64,000 nt of DNA from Entrophospora sp. SA101 (GCA_958430865.1 CAUDNR010004189.1:517-64516), one strand, 5' to 3'; positions 20,422 to 32,058 are shown, counted from the first letter of the stretch. Numbers and translations: made by a program. The notes: generated by a model from the letters alone, not told the origin.

Positions 20422-22384
20422 ATGAAATATAGATCGACGAGAGGAAGTTATCAAGACAATTTAACATTTTCTGAGGTGGTACTGATAGGCTTAGCAAAAG
20501 ATGGTGGTCTATTTATACCACACGATATACCAAAACTTCCAAATAATTGGTATAAAGATTGGTACAATTATTCGTTTACCGAATTGGCAATAGAAATTTT
20601 CTCATTATATATATCTGAAACAGAAATACCTAGAAAAGATCTTCAAAAGTTAATAGAACAATCTTATTCAACAACAGCGCCGTCAATTGTCTTTAGAGAT
20701 AAAGAGGTCACACCCATCAAAAAAATTAAAGATAGGTTGTATATTTTGGAGTTGTTTCATGGACCAACTTTTGCATTCAAAGATGTTGCATTACAGTTCC
20801 TGGGCAATTTATTTGAATATTTATTGATAAAAAAGAATAATAAGAGTGTGGAAAAGAATGAGGAAGAGAGAGAAAAAATTACAATTGTTGGTGCAACTAG
20901 TGGCGACACTGGAAGGTATTATTTATTAATGATTATTAAAATTTAAACTTAATGATAATAATGGCGTCTATTAATATTTTTTTTGTTTAGTGCAGCAATT
21001 TATGGATTAAGAGGGAAAAAAGATATATCAGTATTTATTTTACATCCACATGGAAAAGTTTCTCCAATTCAAGAAGCACAAATGACCAGTGTTTTAGATA
21101 ATAATGTTCATAATTTAGCTGTGAAAGGAACTTTTGATGATTGTCAGGTAAACAACAATAATTATGTATATTTATATACATGTGAATTATTTATATTTTA
21201 TACATGTATATTTAATATACTTTATTAGGACACGGTTAAAGCGCTTTTTGCAGATGTTGAATTCAATCAAAAACATAAGCTTGGTGCAGTAAATTCTATA
21301 AATTGGGCTAGAATTCTTGCGCAAATAGTATACTATTATCATTCGTACTTTCAACTATTAAAATCTTTAAATATTTCTCCATCAACATCTGCATCTGTAC
21401 CAGATATTAAATTACAGTATTGCGTACCAACGGGTAATTTTGGTGATGTTTTAGCAGGTTATTATGCTAAACATATGGGACTGCCAATTGATAATTTCGT
21501 TGTGGCAACAAATTCTAACGATATTTTGGATAGATTTTTTAAAACTGGCAGATATGAAAAAATCAATATTAATACCAATGGCAATAGTAATAGTAATGAT
21601 ACGTATGTGCACGAAACTCTAAGTCCCGCTATGGATATAACAATTTCTAGTAATTTTGAAAGATTATTATGGTATTTGGCATATGAAAATGTTAAAGATG
21701 GCGAAGGCAAAGAAAAAAAGATTAATATTACATGTTCTACAGTTAATGATTGGATGAAAAAAGTTAAATCAAATCAAAACATTATTGTTGATAAATCAAT
21801 TTTGGATATAGCACTTTGTGATTTTACAAGCTCTAAAGTTACTAATGAAGAGGTTCTGTTTTTAAAAATTCTTTATTTAAAAAAGTTTATCTAATTACTA
21901 ATATATCATTTATTTATCTCTATGTATTCTCAGACATTAAAAGCTATAAAAACTTATTATTCGCCTAATTCTGATAACCAAGTCTCGTATTTACTTGATC
22001 CACACACTGCTGTTGGTGTGGCAGCTGCAGAAGTTGTAGTTGGGCAAAATAATGATCCGTAAGTAATCTATTAATTATTATATTCAAGTATTATTTTTTC
22101 AACACATTTATGTTTATAATACACTTATGTATGTGTATGCATGTATGAATAGAAATACATATCAGATTTGTCTTTCAACAGCTCATCCAGCAAAATTCTC
22201 TGAAACAGTTGTAACAGCATTAAAAAATTTTCAGAATTTCGATTTTCAAAATATTCTACCAGTGGAATTCAAGGGATTATTGGAAAAAGAAAAAAATGTT
22301 GTTTTTGTGGAGAAGGCTGATAAAGAACTGGTTAAAACAGTTATTGAAAAAGAATTGGAAAAGGAAAAAACTTTGATTAAATAA
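20422..22384 (+). CDS. THR4: Threonine synthase (left copy)
   Basis: This PLP enzyme converts O-phospho-L-homoserine to L-threonine (EC 4.2.3.1), the last step of threonine synthesis. Five exons join in frame: 20422-20915, 20991-21147, 21229-21852, 21934-22058 and 22153-22384, giving 543 residues, near the fungal norm of about 515. Markers are the N-terminal YRSTRG, the PLP lysine (about Lys120) in HGPTFAFKDVALQ, the GATSGDTGSAA phosphate-binding segment spanning intron 1, NSINWARILAQ, PTGNFGDV, and the C-terminal STAHPAKF. An ATG 15 codons upstream (20377) is open but precedes the conserved N-terminus, so I chose 20422, which follows an A run. It converges on URAD with 125 bp between. The frame is intact. 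Confidence 0.93.
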
Positions 22385-22509
22385 TCGTAAATTATTCTTA
22401 TTTGTTTAATTATTAATTTATTCTTTTGACTTTCTTATTTATTTATTTTCATATCTCCAATAAAATATTATAAATTAATGTAAATTATTCAACCAACAAT
22501 CCAATAAAT

Positions 22510-23109
22510 TTATTCACAATTTAATTTTTTTAATCTATCCATTGCAATATCCATCATATCAATTAGCCCTCTATTCAACTCTTCATCTTTATCACCATTC
22601 TGGATTTTTTCTTCAATTATTGGTATCAATTCTTTTCTACTCCTTCCATTAACAAATATCACAAATTTAAAACCAAACTTATTTTCATACTGTGAATTCA
22701 ATTCTTGAAGCTTTGAATTGATCTTATCTTCTTCTTCATTCACATTCGCATTCACATTCTCACTACTGCTCGCATTATTATTATAACCTTGTTCATTGAG
22801 TGACATTATCGAAAGATTTTTTCTATTATCACCTAATCGTGGGTGTGCATTAATTATTTCAAGCTTATCAGATAATGATAATGATAGATCATCATCATTG
22901 TTGTTGTTGTTGTTAGAAGTAACATATTCTTTGGCAATTGTTATCAATGATTTGTATGATGTGAAAGGTCTTGATGAATAATATAAATGTTTAGCTAAAG
23001 GTGGCGCTGATTCAAATAGAATATTTAATGAAGAGACAAATTCTTCATACGGTAATTTGTTCAATTCGGAAATCGTTGGTAGATTAACAGTGGTGTTGTT
23101 TCTTGCCAT
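22510..23109 (-). CDS. URAD: OHCU decarboxylase, ureide pathway (left copy)
   Basis: 2-oxo-4-hydroxy-4-carboxy-5-ureidoimidazoline decarboxylase carries out the third step from urate to S-allantoin, after urate oxidase and HIU hydrolase. The single exon encodes 199 residues. Family marks are LPYEEFVSSLNILFESAP, INAHPRLGD with the catalytic His, a serine/Glu-Gln pair (SLNEQGY), and FGFKFVIFVNGRSRKELIP with the substrate-binding arginine. Two low-complexity insertions (Asn/Asp near residue 65-73 and Asn/Val/Glu near 111-127) explain why it is longer than the usual 160-170. The C-terminus (LNCE) is not a peroxisomal SKL-type signal. The frame is intact. Confidence 0.9.
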   Translation of the reverse strand: MARNNTTVNLPTISELNKLPYEEFVSSLNILFESAPPLAKHLYYSSRPFTSYKSLITIAKEYVTSNNNNNNDDDLSLSLSDKLEIINAHPRLGDNRKNLSIMSLNEQGYNNNASSSENVNANVNEEEDKINSKLQELNSQYENKFGFKFVIFVNGRSRKELIPIIEEKIQNGDKDEELNRGLIDMMDIAMDRLKKLNCE

Positions 23110-23778
23110 ATTTTAAATTTTTTTGAAATTAGGAGCCCAAAGAAATTAATATAACGTATTATTTAAATGTAGAAATGATTCGAGTTTATGTATGACTGAT
23201 AAACCTTCTTAAATTATCATAGTAATAGTGAGGGGTTACTATTACGAATAAAATTTAATTTACCGACTGACAATTGTGTTGATCATTTACCCAAGGGATG
23301 ATGCATGCATTTGGAATTTTTTATTAGTTGCACGTGTCGTAACTTGTTTTAACTGTCTGTTCCTTTGGAATTTTTCTTCTTTGTAGCAAAAAAGACGCGG
23401 AAAATTTCCAACATCATCATTACGCTTATTATTACCGCCTCAATTCCATCACCATTATCCATCCACAAGTACTTTTGATTGTTTTATACACATTTATTCA
23501 TCGTCAGGAACTTTATAAATTTTTCTTTTGGATTATTTAAAACTCTTCAATTGACATTCTATCAGATAGGTTAAGAGTTGTATGCACCTAGTGAGTTTAC
23601 CTAATGTTGAAGAATCAGTTCTAATGTTGCTAAAAAATTATAAACTTCATCATTCTATTATTCCCGTTATTAATCTGTTGTTCCGACAACTCTTTGCATC
23701 TATTAAAAAAAGAAAAGAAAAATTTAATTTATTTATTAAAAACAGATTATCTTATTAATACATTATCGCACGGTGTTT

Positions 23779-23910
23779 ACGTGAAAGTCACGAATGACAT
23801 TTAGAGGTGGTGGTTTTACATGGGAAAAGACCGTGCGGTGCAGATATGTAAAGGTGCACTTATCACTTAAGTCCCGAGTTTGGGAATGAGGCACATGGTG
23901 CACTTATGGA
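23779..23910 (+). repeat. Dispersed repeat, member 1
   Basis: ACGTGAAAGTCACG opens a stretch with AGACCGTGC, GGTGCACTTATC and GGGAATGAG that matches 57869-58051 in the same order with substitutions and indels. The start word is nearly palindromic. It is probably the end of a mobile element. The mirror copy is about 47480-47611. Confidence 0.65.
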
Positions 23911-24440
23911 AGGTGTAGTTTAAAGCAGAGCTAACAATCAGACTGTCCAAATTACTAAAAAAGGTAAATAGACATTGGCAGAGCCAATAATGTAGTTGCA
24001 TTAGCAGAGTAGCAAAAACTTTAGGTATGAAAATGATTTCAATGAAGTCGATTGTTTTATAATGGGATCTACGTATATCAAGTGCAAAATAAAGATGTTT
24101 TCCACAGGACTGGTGTTTTGGTTCGCAATATGTTCGGAAAAACATATGGGGTTGCTAGTTCGTAGTTTCATTACATGGTCGTTACTAATTATTCAAAATG
24201 TGTAAAGAACTCTGAAATTCATAACCCTTTCTTAACTTTATAGTTAATAAATAACAGGTTTTAGTTTCGACTTGATCTCAAGCCAAAGCTTGCTAGGGAT
24301 CATTACTTATTTATTTAAGAAAAAGTTGAAATCGAAGTACAAGAAGTTCAGAGTTTTTTACATAGGTTGAATAATCAATCGGTACAGTGAAAACCGATTC
24401 TATCATGGAAACCTATCCTATCAAGTGAAAACGATTTTAT

Positions 24441-24990
24441 CAGAGGCCTGCAATAGGACCCAACTCGCAACCCAACTCTGTACCAGACCTGCATTGCGGG
24501 TTGAGCCTGGATGGGCATAATTAATATTAATGAATGCGGGTTAGACCCGGGTTGATACTTATACCCAACATTACAGCGTGCTAAAAAATTGTATCATACA
24601 ATAATTTTTTTTTGTAAATAATTATTTATTAGTCAATATTACAATTCAAGTGATAAATTATTATTGAAAATACAAAAGGATAGGGATTTGGATATATACA
24701 ATGGTGGCAATATTAAGTGCTTGTTATCTTTCATCTCCATCTTCTAGTGTATCAATTTAGTGCAGCAGGATTAACTATTAATCAGCTTCGTGCAAATTTA
24801 AATCCACATACAATGGACAGTATACTTGTGTTGCGAGGTGCACTTTAATAAATGTTATTTTATATTATCCGGTGAATATATATATAATAATAATATGTGA
24901 AATTTTTTGTCTACGGGTTGGGTTAGGGTTTAATTTTAGGGATCCGGGTTGGACATGAGTTTAATTATAATGGCTCATGCAGACCTCTAG
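24441..24990. mobile_element. Non-autonomous hAT-like element, GGGTTG-rich (left copy)
   Basis: An end CAGAGGCCTGCA at 24441-24452 pairs with the reverse complement of TGCAGACCTCTAG near 24979-24990, an imperfect 11-12 bp inverted repeat of the kind seen in hAT elements (C/TAGAGGNCTGCA). The ends are rich in ACCCAACCC/GGGTTGGG words (for example 24460-24480 and 24910-24950) that form subterminal inverted repeats. No transposase frame is present and no clear 8-bp target duplication is seen. It is about 550 bp long. The mirror copy is 46400-46949. Confidence 0.5.
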
Positions 24991-25284
24991 TAGTGATGAA
25001 CAATCATTGAAAAAAAATAAATTTATATATAGTTAATAAATATTAAAATTATTCATGCAAAATAATGATTCATTAAGCTAAAATTTAATATACATAAATT
25101 TATTTAACAGTTTGATGTACAACAAACAGTTTCTAGAAAGGTGTCCTTCCACTGTTACCAATGTCATTGCAATTGTCATTGATACTGACTGTTGTTATCA
25201 TCATCATAAAACCAGTTATATTGTGTAGATATTAGCAAGATGTTCAAGTGATTCGCATTTTAAGCGGTTTTGATTCCACATCCT

Positions 25285-28200
25285 TCAATAATGATTATTA
25301 TTATTTCTGTAATGATCTCGATCTCCTCTTCTTACAAAAGTTGATGTCTTTTGTTGTTTTGAATCTCCGCTACGAGTACAATAACGAGCATTATGTTCTG
25401 GGGACCCACATTTGAAGCACTTTCTGTTTGATGAGTTACCATTCAATTTGCTACTACCAAAAGTGTTATTCCCTTCATGATGACTATCTCTGTGACGATA
25501 TCCTCCTCCTCTTACCGATGTTTTTTGTTGCTGCTGTAAGTTTTCATCACGAGTACATGAACGAGCATGATGCTCTGGAGATCCACATTTGAAGCACTTT
25601 CCGCTTAATGGGTTATTATTCAATTTGTTATTACCAAATGTGTTATCTTCATAATTATTATGATCTCGGTGACGATGTCCTCCTCCTTTCACAAATGCTG
25701 GTGCCTGTTGTTGCCATAAGTTATTATTATCCAATCTGTTATTACCAAATGTGTTATCTTCATAATAATTATTATGATCCCTTCTCATGAATGATTGTTG
25801 TTGTGATGATGTTGGTGAATTTTCACTACGAGGACAGTTACGAATGTGATGTCCCGTGGACCCACAATTGTAACATTGTTCACCATATGATCTATCAAAA
25901 AAATCTTTCATGTTGCTATTATGATCAATTATGTGATGGTGATTATATCTACCAACAAGTGCTGATCGTTGCTGTCGTTGTGGTGATGGTGAATTTTCAC
26001 TATAAGGGCAGTTATGACGGTTTTCATTGGATCCGCATTTATGACAATTAAAGGGTGATGTATTATTCGCACTATTAATTTTGTTATCAAATTTGCTATG
26101 TTCTTTGATATTATATTGAGAGCAATCACGACTATAATGACCTCGCTTTTTGCAATTGTAACAAATTGGAACAGATAAATCATCAACTAATTGACCAGAG
26201 TCTGCCAACCAATCGAAATTTTCTTGTTCACTCTGTGCTCTAATACCAGCAGATCGCGGAAGAAGATGTGGCGAGATCATTATCAAAGAAGCAACATATT
26301 TCTTTCCCTTGTTTCCTTGAAGGTCAGCTATACATTTTCTCAAAGGGATTCCTTCACGTTGTATTGCTATTATCTTACAATTACAATTTTCTTTTCTTAA
26401 TTTAGTTTCAATAGACTGAAAAGTCTCGTGAGATGCTGCCTTAGTGTACATCTCAAAAGCTTCTTTTACCCCTTCAAAATCCTTTTGTGAATCCGCGGTA
26501 ACTAATTTAGTCCATGCTATTTTTGCATTAATTTCATTCTCTGGACATTCAGAAGGTGCATGACCTACTTTTTTACAACTATTGCAAAAAGTTTCTTGAT
26601 TAACTTTGCTTATGGTTTGGTTGTCTTTATCACGATTATTTTGAGGATTGTAATAATTATTGTTGTTATTTTTTTTAGTAATATCAAAACCACTTCTTTT
26701 ACTGTTGTTGTTTCTACTCCGTGAACCTTCATTATTTTTATTATTTGAACGACCATTACTCCTTGAATTATTTATTTCAGCTTTAAATTTTGCAGTTAGT
26801 TTTTCCCATTCGCTTTCATCGTCTCGGTTATTCGATCCCCAACCACGACCATTTTGATTAGTTTGAACCTTATTAGGATTATTACTGCTGCTACTGAAAA
26901 CATTATCATTATCTAGATTATAGCCACTTGATCGTAATTCTGCTTCAAATATTGCCGCTTTTTTTAGCCAACTGTTATCATCATTATCAGATTGGTTATA
27001 TGAAACATGTTGATAACCATCTCCATTTAATTTGGTTCCTGTTTCAGCTTGTGGCTCTTCATGATTAGAACTACATGTCAAACTGGTGTTATTGTAGCCG
27101 TTTTGTGATACTATTACGCCTTCACTATCATTATCCAATTCGTTTTTAACATCACCATTAATAGTTGTGACTTCGGTTTCAGCATTAAACGTTCCATTCC
27201 TAGTATCATTAATGGTTAAATCATCATCATTTGAACCTAACACATTTTCAAAAACAATGTCATTTGAAGTCCGTGTAACACCACTATCATTCAAAGATTT
27301 ATTGGTCAAATCAACTTTAATTTTGCTATTTGAATCAGTTACCACATTGTCATTGCCATTACTCTCATTTAGCATTAAATCTCCTTTTTCATTTGATTGT
27401 GGTTTAGTAACAGTTGAACTAAAATCGGCGTTTGAGTAATTAATATTTTCTTTTGGGTTTGTATTTTCATCATATATATTGATATTATCACCACCATTTG
27501 AGCCTAGCACATTTTCTAAATCAGAGAGATTTTGGTCATTTGAAGTTTGCCTGATATCGTCATTATTCATAGATTTATTGATCAAATCAACATTAATTGT
27601 AGCATTTGAGCTAGTCACACCACTATTATTGTCATTATTATTACTTGATATCAGATCTTCTTCTTCTTCTTCCAATGGTAATTCAGCAATAGTTGAACTA
27701 AAATCAGTATTTGAGTAATTGAAGTTTTCTTTTGATTTTATATCTACATTATTATTTACAGCATTATTTACAACGTTATAATTTACAACAATATTGTTTG
27801 TACTAATTTCAGATTCAACATATTCAACGTGAGCAACTTGCATCAAACAATTATTTCCTTGAATAATATCATCATCAGATTTCGTAGTGTTGTCAGTGCT
27901 ATCGTATTCATCATCAATATCACTGTCGTTGGTGCTGACATCATCATTTGATTCATTGTCTTCTACAATAGATTTAGCGATAACGGTATTGGTATTATTT
28001 GTCATTATATTTAGTTCGTCATCAATGTCGGATTCGGATTCGAGATTAACAATAATAAGACCTTTTGAAGTTTCTAAATCTACAGGTTCGGTCAAGCTAT
28101 CAACTGAAACCACATCATTATTTATATCTGCAATGGTATTATCTTCACTCGATGACAATGACGATTCTTGTTGTAAAGAAGTTGACTCATCGGTCTGTAC

Positions 28201-28347
28201 ACCAACATCTTGATATGTTTTATGGTCGGTGTTTACACCAATGGCATGGTATGATTTTCGTACAGAATTATAATAGAGTAAAAGTATAGAATTAATAGCA
28301 CCGATAATTGCTATGCTTAAAAAGATAAAGTATATACTTTCAAACAT
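25285..28347 (-). CDS. Multi-CCHC zinc-knuckle protein with N-terminal membrane segment (left copy)
   Basis: This single exon encodes 1020 residues. Residues about 3-25 form a hydrophobic helix (YFIFLSIAIIGAINSILLLY), a likely signal anchor. Residues 30-560 are acidic and Asn/Ser/Asp-rich, with an internal duplication: KENFNYSNTDFSST near 206 recurs as KENINYSNADFSST near 298, and ENVLGSNGGD recurs as ENVLGSNDDD. Two WLKKAAIFEAEL/WEKLTAKFKAEI-like helices follow. Five good CX2CX4HX4C knuckles lie near 587, 729, 824, 917 and 976, with a degenerate one near 768 (CHKCGSNENRHNC). The spacers are basic and RGG/Arg-His-rich. Knuckles of this kind bind single-stranded RNA or DNA, as in CNBP/Gis2. 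A membrane-anchored version is unusual. The cellular role is unknown. Its start codon faces ADE16 across 774 bp. Confidence 0.85.
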   Translation of the reverse strand: MFESIYFIFLSIAIIGAINSILLLYYNSVRKSYHAIGVNTDHKTYQDVGVQTDESTSLQQESSLSSSEDNTIADINNDVVSVDSLTEPVDLETSKGLIIVNLESESDIDDELNIMTNNTNTVIAKSIVEDNESNDDVSTNDSDIDDEYDSTDNTTKSDDDIIQGNNCLMQVAHVEYVESEISTNNIVVNYNVVNNAVNNNVDIKSKENFNYSNTDFSSTIAELPLEEEEEDLISSNNNDNNSGVTSSNATINVDLINKSMNNDDIRQTSNDQNLSDLENVLGSNGGDNINIYDENTNPKENINYSNADFSSTVTKPQSNEKGDLMLNESNGNDNVVTDSNSKIKVDLTNKSLNDSGVTRTSNDIVFENVLGSNDDDLTINDTRNGTFNAETEVTTINGDVKNELDNDSEGVIVSQNGYNNTSLTCSSNHEEPQAETGTKLNGDGYQHVSYNQSDNDDNSWLKKAAIFEAELRSSGYNLDNDNVFSSSSNNPNKVQTNQNGRGWGSNNRDDESEWEKLTAKFKAEINNSRSNGRSNNKNNEGSRSRNNNSKRSGFDITKKNNNNNYYNPQNNRDKDNQTISKVNQETFCNSCKKVGHAPSECPENEINAKIAWTKLVTADSQKDFEGVKEAFEMYTKAASHETFQSIETKLRKENCNCKIIAIQREGIPLRKCIADLQGNKGKKYVASLIMISPHLLPRSAGIRAQSEQENFDWLADSGQLVDDLSVPICYNCKKRGHYSRDCSQYNIKEHSKFDNKINSANNTSPFNCHKCGSNENRHNCPYSENSPSPQRQQRSALVGRYNHHHIIDHNSNMKDFFDRSYGEQCYNCGSTGHHIRNCPRSENSPTSSQQQSFMRRDHNNYYEDNTFGNNRLDNNNLWQQQAPAFVKGGGHRHRDHNNYEDNTFGNNKLNNNPLSGKCFKCGSPEHHARSCTRDENLQQQQKTSVRGGGYRHRDSHHEGNNTFGSSKLNGNSSNRKCFKCGSPEHNARYCTRSGDSKQQKTSTFVRRGDRDHYRNNNNHY

Positions 28348-29121
28348 TGCTGTTGCTTTGAATTATAATTTATGTTTATTTTTTATCGGAAAAATTATTT
28401 TCTAATATATAATAATAATAGATTGATCGACAAAAATAGATTAATATTAATTTGAACAAATTTCGCACAAATCAGTCTCGGGCTTGAGTTAATTATTGTT
28501 AATTATTTATGGCACACTTGGAAATTCATCATATGCATTATGATGATCGTGAAACCAATATGTATATGTATGCATATGTCTGAAAGATTGGGCATTACTG
28601 GCTTAGAAAACAATAGAACTAGCCAAAAACATGCAAGGGCATGTTATGCATAGATATGTAAAGATATTATTATTATTGTTAAAAGACATTTGTACCAATG
28701 CGATTATTATCTCAAATCTAAAATACCATCTATCAAATCATCTGTGTTATCTTGGTTGGGTTGTATTAGTCGAAACATGCTTTAGAATTTTATTTTTTAT
28801 TTTTACAATTTACCCTATTAGTATCGTTCGATGTCCAGAATTTCCGGCAAAAAAAAATAATCTTCATTAATAAAGATGATAAACAGGGACGTGCTTGCAA
28901 CAAAATGAACATTCAAAAAAAATTCCTTGGTTTTTCAATAAAGAAAGATTCTTGCTGTAAAATTAATTTTTAATTTGTAGTTACTATTACGTAAACATGA
29001 TAATTTCTACTTTTATTCCAAAAGATTGATAAAAAAGTGAATTGTGCAAGATTTGACTTGCACAATTTTTGAAGATTATCTACGTGAAAAAATCAAAAAA
29101 ATTTTTTTAAAAAAAAAAAAA
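28348..29121. promoter_or_regulatory. Divergent intergenic region between the zinc-knuckle gene and ADE16 (left copy)
   Basis: This 774-bp stretch separates the two start codons and should contain both promoters. It is AT-rich, with CATATG/TATGCATATG-like words near 28530-28580 and an A/T run just before the ADE16 start. No bZIP/Myb (Bas1/Gcn4) type TGACTC site stood out. ORFs in it look like chance. Confidence 0.45.
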
Positions 29122-31842
29122 ATGTCCGAACAAAAAATTGGTAATATATACTTATCTATTTTGAATTATTTTGAATGCATGAATTTTTTTGTATTGATTT
29201 CTTCCATTTGTATACATTCCACACACACACACAAAAAAATATAAGCAATTCTTTCGGTTTATAATAAAACTGGTCTTTTAGAATTTGCTAAAGCACTCAA
29301 TGAATTGAATGTTCGTCTTTTGGGATCTGGAGGTACTGCAAAGAAAATAAGAGAGGCTGGTATTCCTATTTCGTATGTTATCCCTTTAATCTTACTGAGC
29401 CTTTTAACCAAAGCAGTTAATCACACAATGGCTAACCAATTATTACTATTACTATTACTATTACTATTATTATTCAATTCTAATTCTTAGGGATGTCTCG
29501 GAGATAACCAAAGCTCCTGAAATATTAGGAGGTCGCGTCAAAACATTACATCCAGCTGTACATGGCGGTAATTATTTTCTATCAGCTTGATTAATTAATT
29601 AATATATTCGGTAAATTGATTTTATTTTATTCTTAATTTTATACTTTTCTAAAAAAGGCATTCTTGCTAGAAATATTCAAAGTGATGAGGCCGATCTTAT
29701 CCAACAAAATATAAAAAAGATTGGCTATGTGGTTTGCAATCTTTATCCTTTCAAAGAGACAATTGAAAAAGAAAATATCACTATTGCTGAGGCCGTTGAA
29801 GAAATTGACATTGGTCAGTCATAACAATGATTTATTCAATGGTGTCAGCATAATTATTTTATTCTAATGACAATTGCCATTATTTGTTGGTATATATATA
29901 TAGGTGGTGTTACTCTTTTAAGAGCTGCTGCAAAAAATCATGATCGTGTTACAGTACTTTCGGATCCAAATGATTACACAAATTTCTTGACTGAATTGAA
30001 AAAAGATGGCCACGTATCAGAAAATACTCGTAGATTATTGGCATTAAAAGTATTTATATAAATATAAATATGTATTCCATGACATATATCTATCTCTTAA
30101 TTATTAACATAAATTTAATAAATTTAGTTTTTTTTTTAAAAAAACATTAGGCATTTAATCATACTGCTGATTATGATGATGCAATTTCTAATTATTTTAG
30201 GCAACAATATGCACCTAATATTTCTCAATTGACATTGCGTTATGGAGCAAATCCACATCAAAAACCTGCACAAGTCTTTGTGAAAGATGGTGTATTACCA
30301 ATAAAAGGTTAGGATGATTTAATACAAATATCTGATTAATTTAAAACATATTATTGCATGAATAATAATTACAATATGATTATTATAATATATATAGTCC
30401 TTTCTGGTTCACCTGGTTATATTAATTTGCTTGATGCTTTAAATGGCTGGCCTTTAGTCAAAGTGGGTGTTCTATAGATAGATATAAACAATTAATGATG
30501 ATGTTTCCAAGACTTATTATTATTATTATTATTATTAAAATAAAAATAGGAACTCAAAAATGCTCTTAATATACCAGCAGCCGCCTCTTTTAAACATGTT
30601 TCACCTGCTGGAGCTGCTGTAGGGTTATCATTATCTGATATCGAGAAAAAAGTATATTTTGTAGATGACGTCAAAGATCTTTCACCTTTGGCAAATGCCT
30701 ATGCACGTGCTAGAGGTAAATCAGTGTTAATAATAATATCAATGTTGCTGATGAGTCTAGTTATTGTTTTGTCTTCTGACTAATAAATTTATTTTGTTGG
30801 TTAGGTGCTGACAGAATGTCTTCTTTTGGAGACTGGATTGCTCTAAGTGATATAGTCGATATTCCCACAGCAAAAATTATTTCACGAGAGGTATCTGATG
30901 GAATTGTTGCTCCAGGTTATGAACCCGAAGCTTTGGAAATTTTACGTAAAAAGAAAAATGGCACATACACAGTTATTCAGGTGGATTCTCAAATAATATA
31001 ACAAATGTTTCTTAAAAATATATATAAAAAATAACACATTTTTTTCTTTATATATATATGATCATTAGGTTGACCCTGATTATGAACCACCTGAAACAGA
31101 AACTCGACAAGTTTATGGATTATTTTTGCAACAAAAGCGTAACAATGTTCAAATAGATCAAAAATTATTTGAAAATATTGTCTCAAAAAATAAAAATGTA
31201 ATTATTTATTTGACTTTTTTTCTATCTTCTAATTTTAATGATTAATCCTACAAAGCACAATTTTTATTTATTATTTAAAAAAAAAATTAGTTATCAGAAT
31301 CTGCAATCACTGATTTGATAGTGGCAACAATCTCTTTAAAATATACCCAGTCCAATTCAGTTTGTTATGCTAAAAATGGTATGGTTATTGGACTCGGCGC
31401 TGGTCAACAATCTCGTATTCATTGTACAAGATTAGCTGGTGACAAAGCTGATAATTGGTGGCTACGTCATCATCCAAAAGTTTTGGCATTTAATTTTAAA
31501 AAAGAAGTGAAGCGAGCCGATAAAAGTAATGCGATTGATTTATATATCATCGATAAAATTGGAGAAGGATCGGAACGTGAATCATGGGAATCTTTATTTA
31601 CATCAATACCTACACCGTTATCACCTGAAGAACGTAAATCACATCTTGCCACTCTATCAGATGTTGCCTTATCTTCTGACGCATTCTTTCCTTTTTCAGA
31701 TAATGTACACAGAGCTTCACAATCTGGTGTTAAGTTTATTGCTGCTCCAAGTGGTTCAATACAAGATGAGGCAGTTATTAAAGCTTCTGATGAACATGAA
31801 ATTGTGTTAATTCATACAAATTTAAGATTGTTCCATCATTAA
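29122..31842 (+). CDS. ADE16: AICAR transformylase / IMP cyclohydrolase (left copy)
   Basis: This bifunctional enzyme carries out the last two steps of de novo IMP synthesis. Eleven exons join in frame to 589 residues, close to the 592 of yeast Ade16/17: 29122-29140, 29246-29372, 29491-29567, 29658-29813, 29904-30049, 30151-30307, 30398-30462, 30550-30715, 30805-30980, 31069-31197 and 31291-31842. The cyclohydrolase half shows [48 protein letters not shown] and LYPFKETI. The transformylase half shows [13 protein letters not shown], the catalytic Lys-His of [50 protein letters not shown] and [11 protein letters not shown]. The first exon is only 19 bp. The stop codon abuts an (ATT)n tract and the arm's inner edge. 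Confidence 0.95.
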
Positions 31843-31871
31843 TTATTATTATTATTATTATTATTATTATT
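31841..31871. repeat. (ATT)n microsatellite at the inner edge of palindrome 2
   Basis: About ten ATT units follow the ADE16 stop codon directly. The right contig ends within the same stop codon, so the paired sequence is lost exactly where this tract would begin. It may be the cause of the assembly break, or the real palindrome edge. Confidence 0.8.
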
Positions 31872-32058
31872 TAAATATTGTTCACTAGTTAGTTACATTT
31901 ACAAATTTTGGTTGGGAAAAATCTATTATAATAGAATTTTTTTATTTTTTTATTAACTGAAAATTTTTTTGAAATATGAGAAGAAAAAAATCGCGAATAT
32001 ATATTTATAAAAATCAAAAAAGAATAATTAAAAAATATCAAATTATTATTATAATATT

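Larger units (their letters stand above)
23110..25284. other. Intergenic region with repeats, no gene recognised
   Basis: This stretch separates the starts/ends of URAD and the zinc-knuckle gene. It contains the dispersed repeat near 23779-23910 and the hAT-like element at 24441-24990. A 92-codon minus-strand ORF at 23867-24145 overlaps the repeat and shows no family features, so I treat it as chance. The remainder is AT-rich. Confidence 0.6.
15443..31841 (+). repeat. Palindrome 2, left arm (16.4 kb inverted repeat)
   Basis: This arm is the reverse complement of 39351-55947. Paired positions sum to 71390, shifting to 71192 inside of a 198-bp duplication present only on the right. After removing that duplication both arms are exactly 16,399 bp. 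I found one substitution (18203 C against 53187 T, where identity would need G). All ORFs translate identically. The arm runs from inside the kinase gene to two bases into the ADE16 stop codon, next to an (ATT)n tract. Its right partner starts at the N gap, so the true inner edge is unknown. Confidence 0.95.

Noticed and set aside
23867..24145. 92-codon minus-strand ORF (and mirror 47245-47523)
   Set aside because: It overlaps the dispersed repeat and shows no recognisable domain. Chance is more likely.
25608..28289. Many ORFs antisense to the zinc-knuckle gene (and their mirrors at 43101-45782)
   Set aside because: They are shadows of the Asn/Ser/Asp-rich coding strand and lack family features.
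31841..31871. CRISPR or telomere-like array in the short repeats
   Set aside because: It is a simple trinucleotide microsatellite. No spacer-repeat array or telomere repeat is present anywhere in the window.
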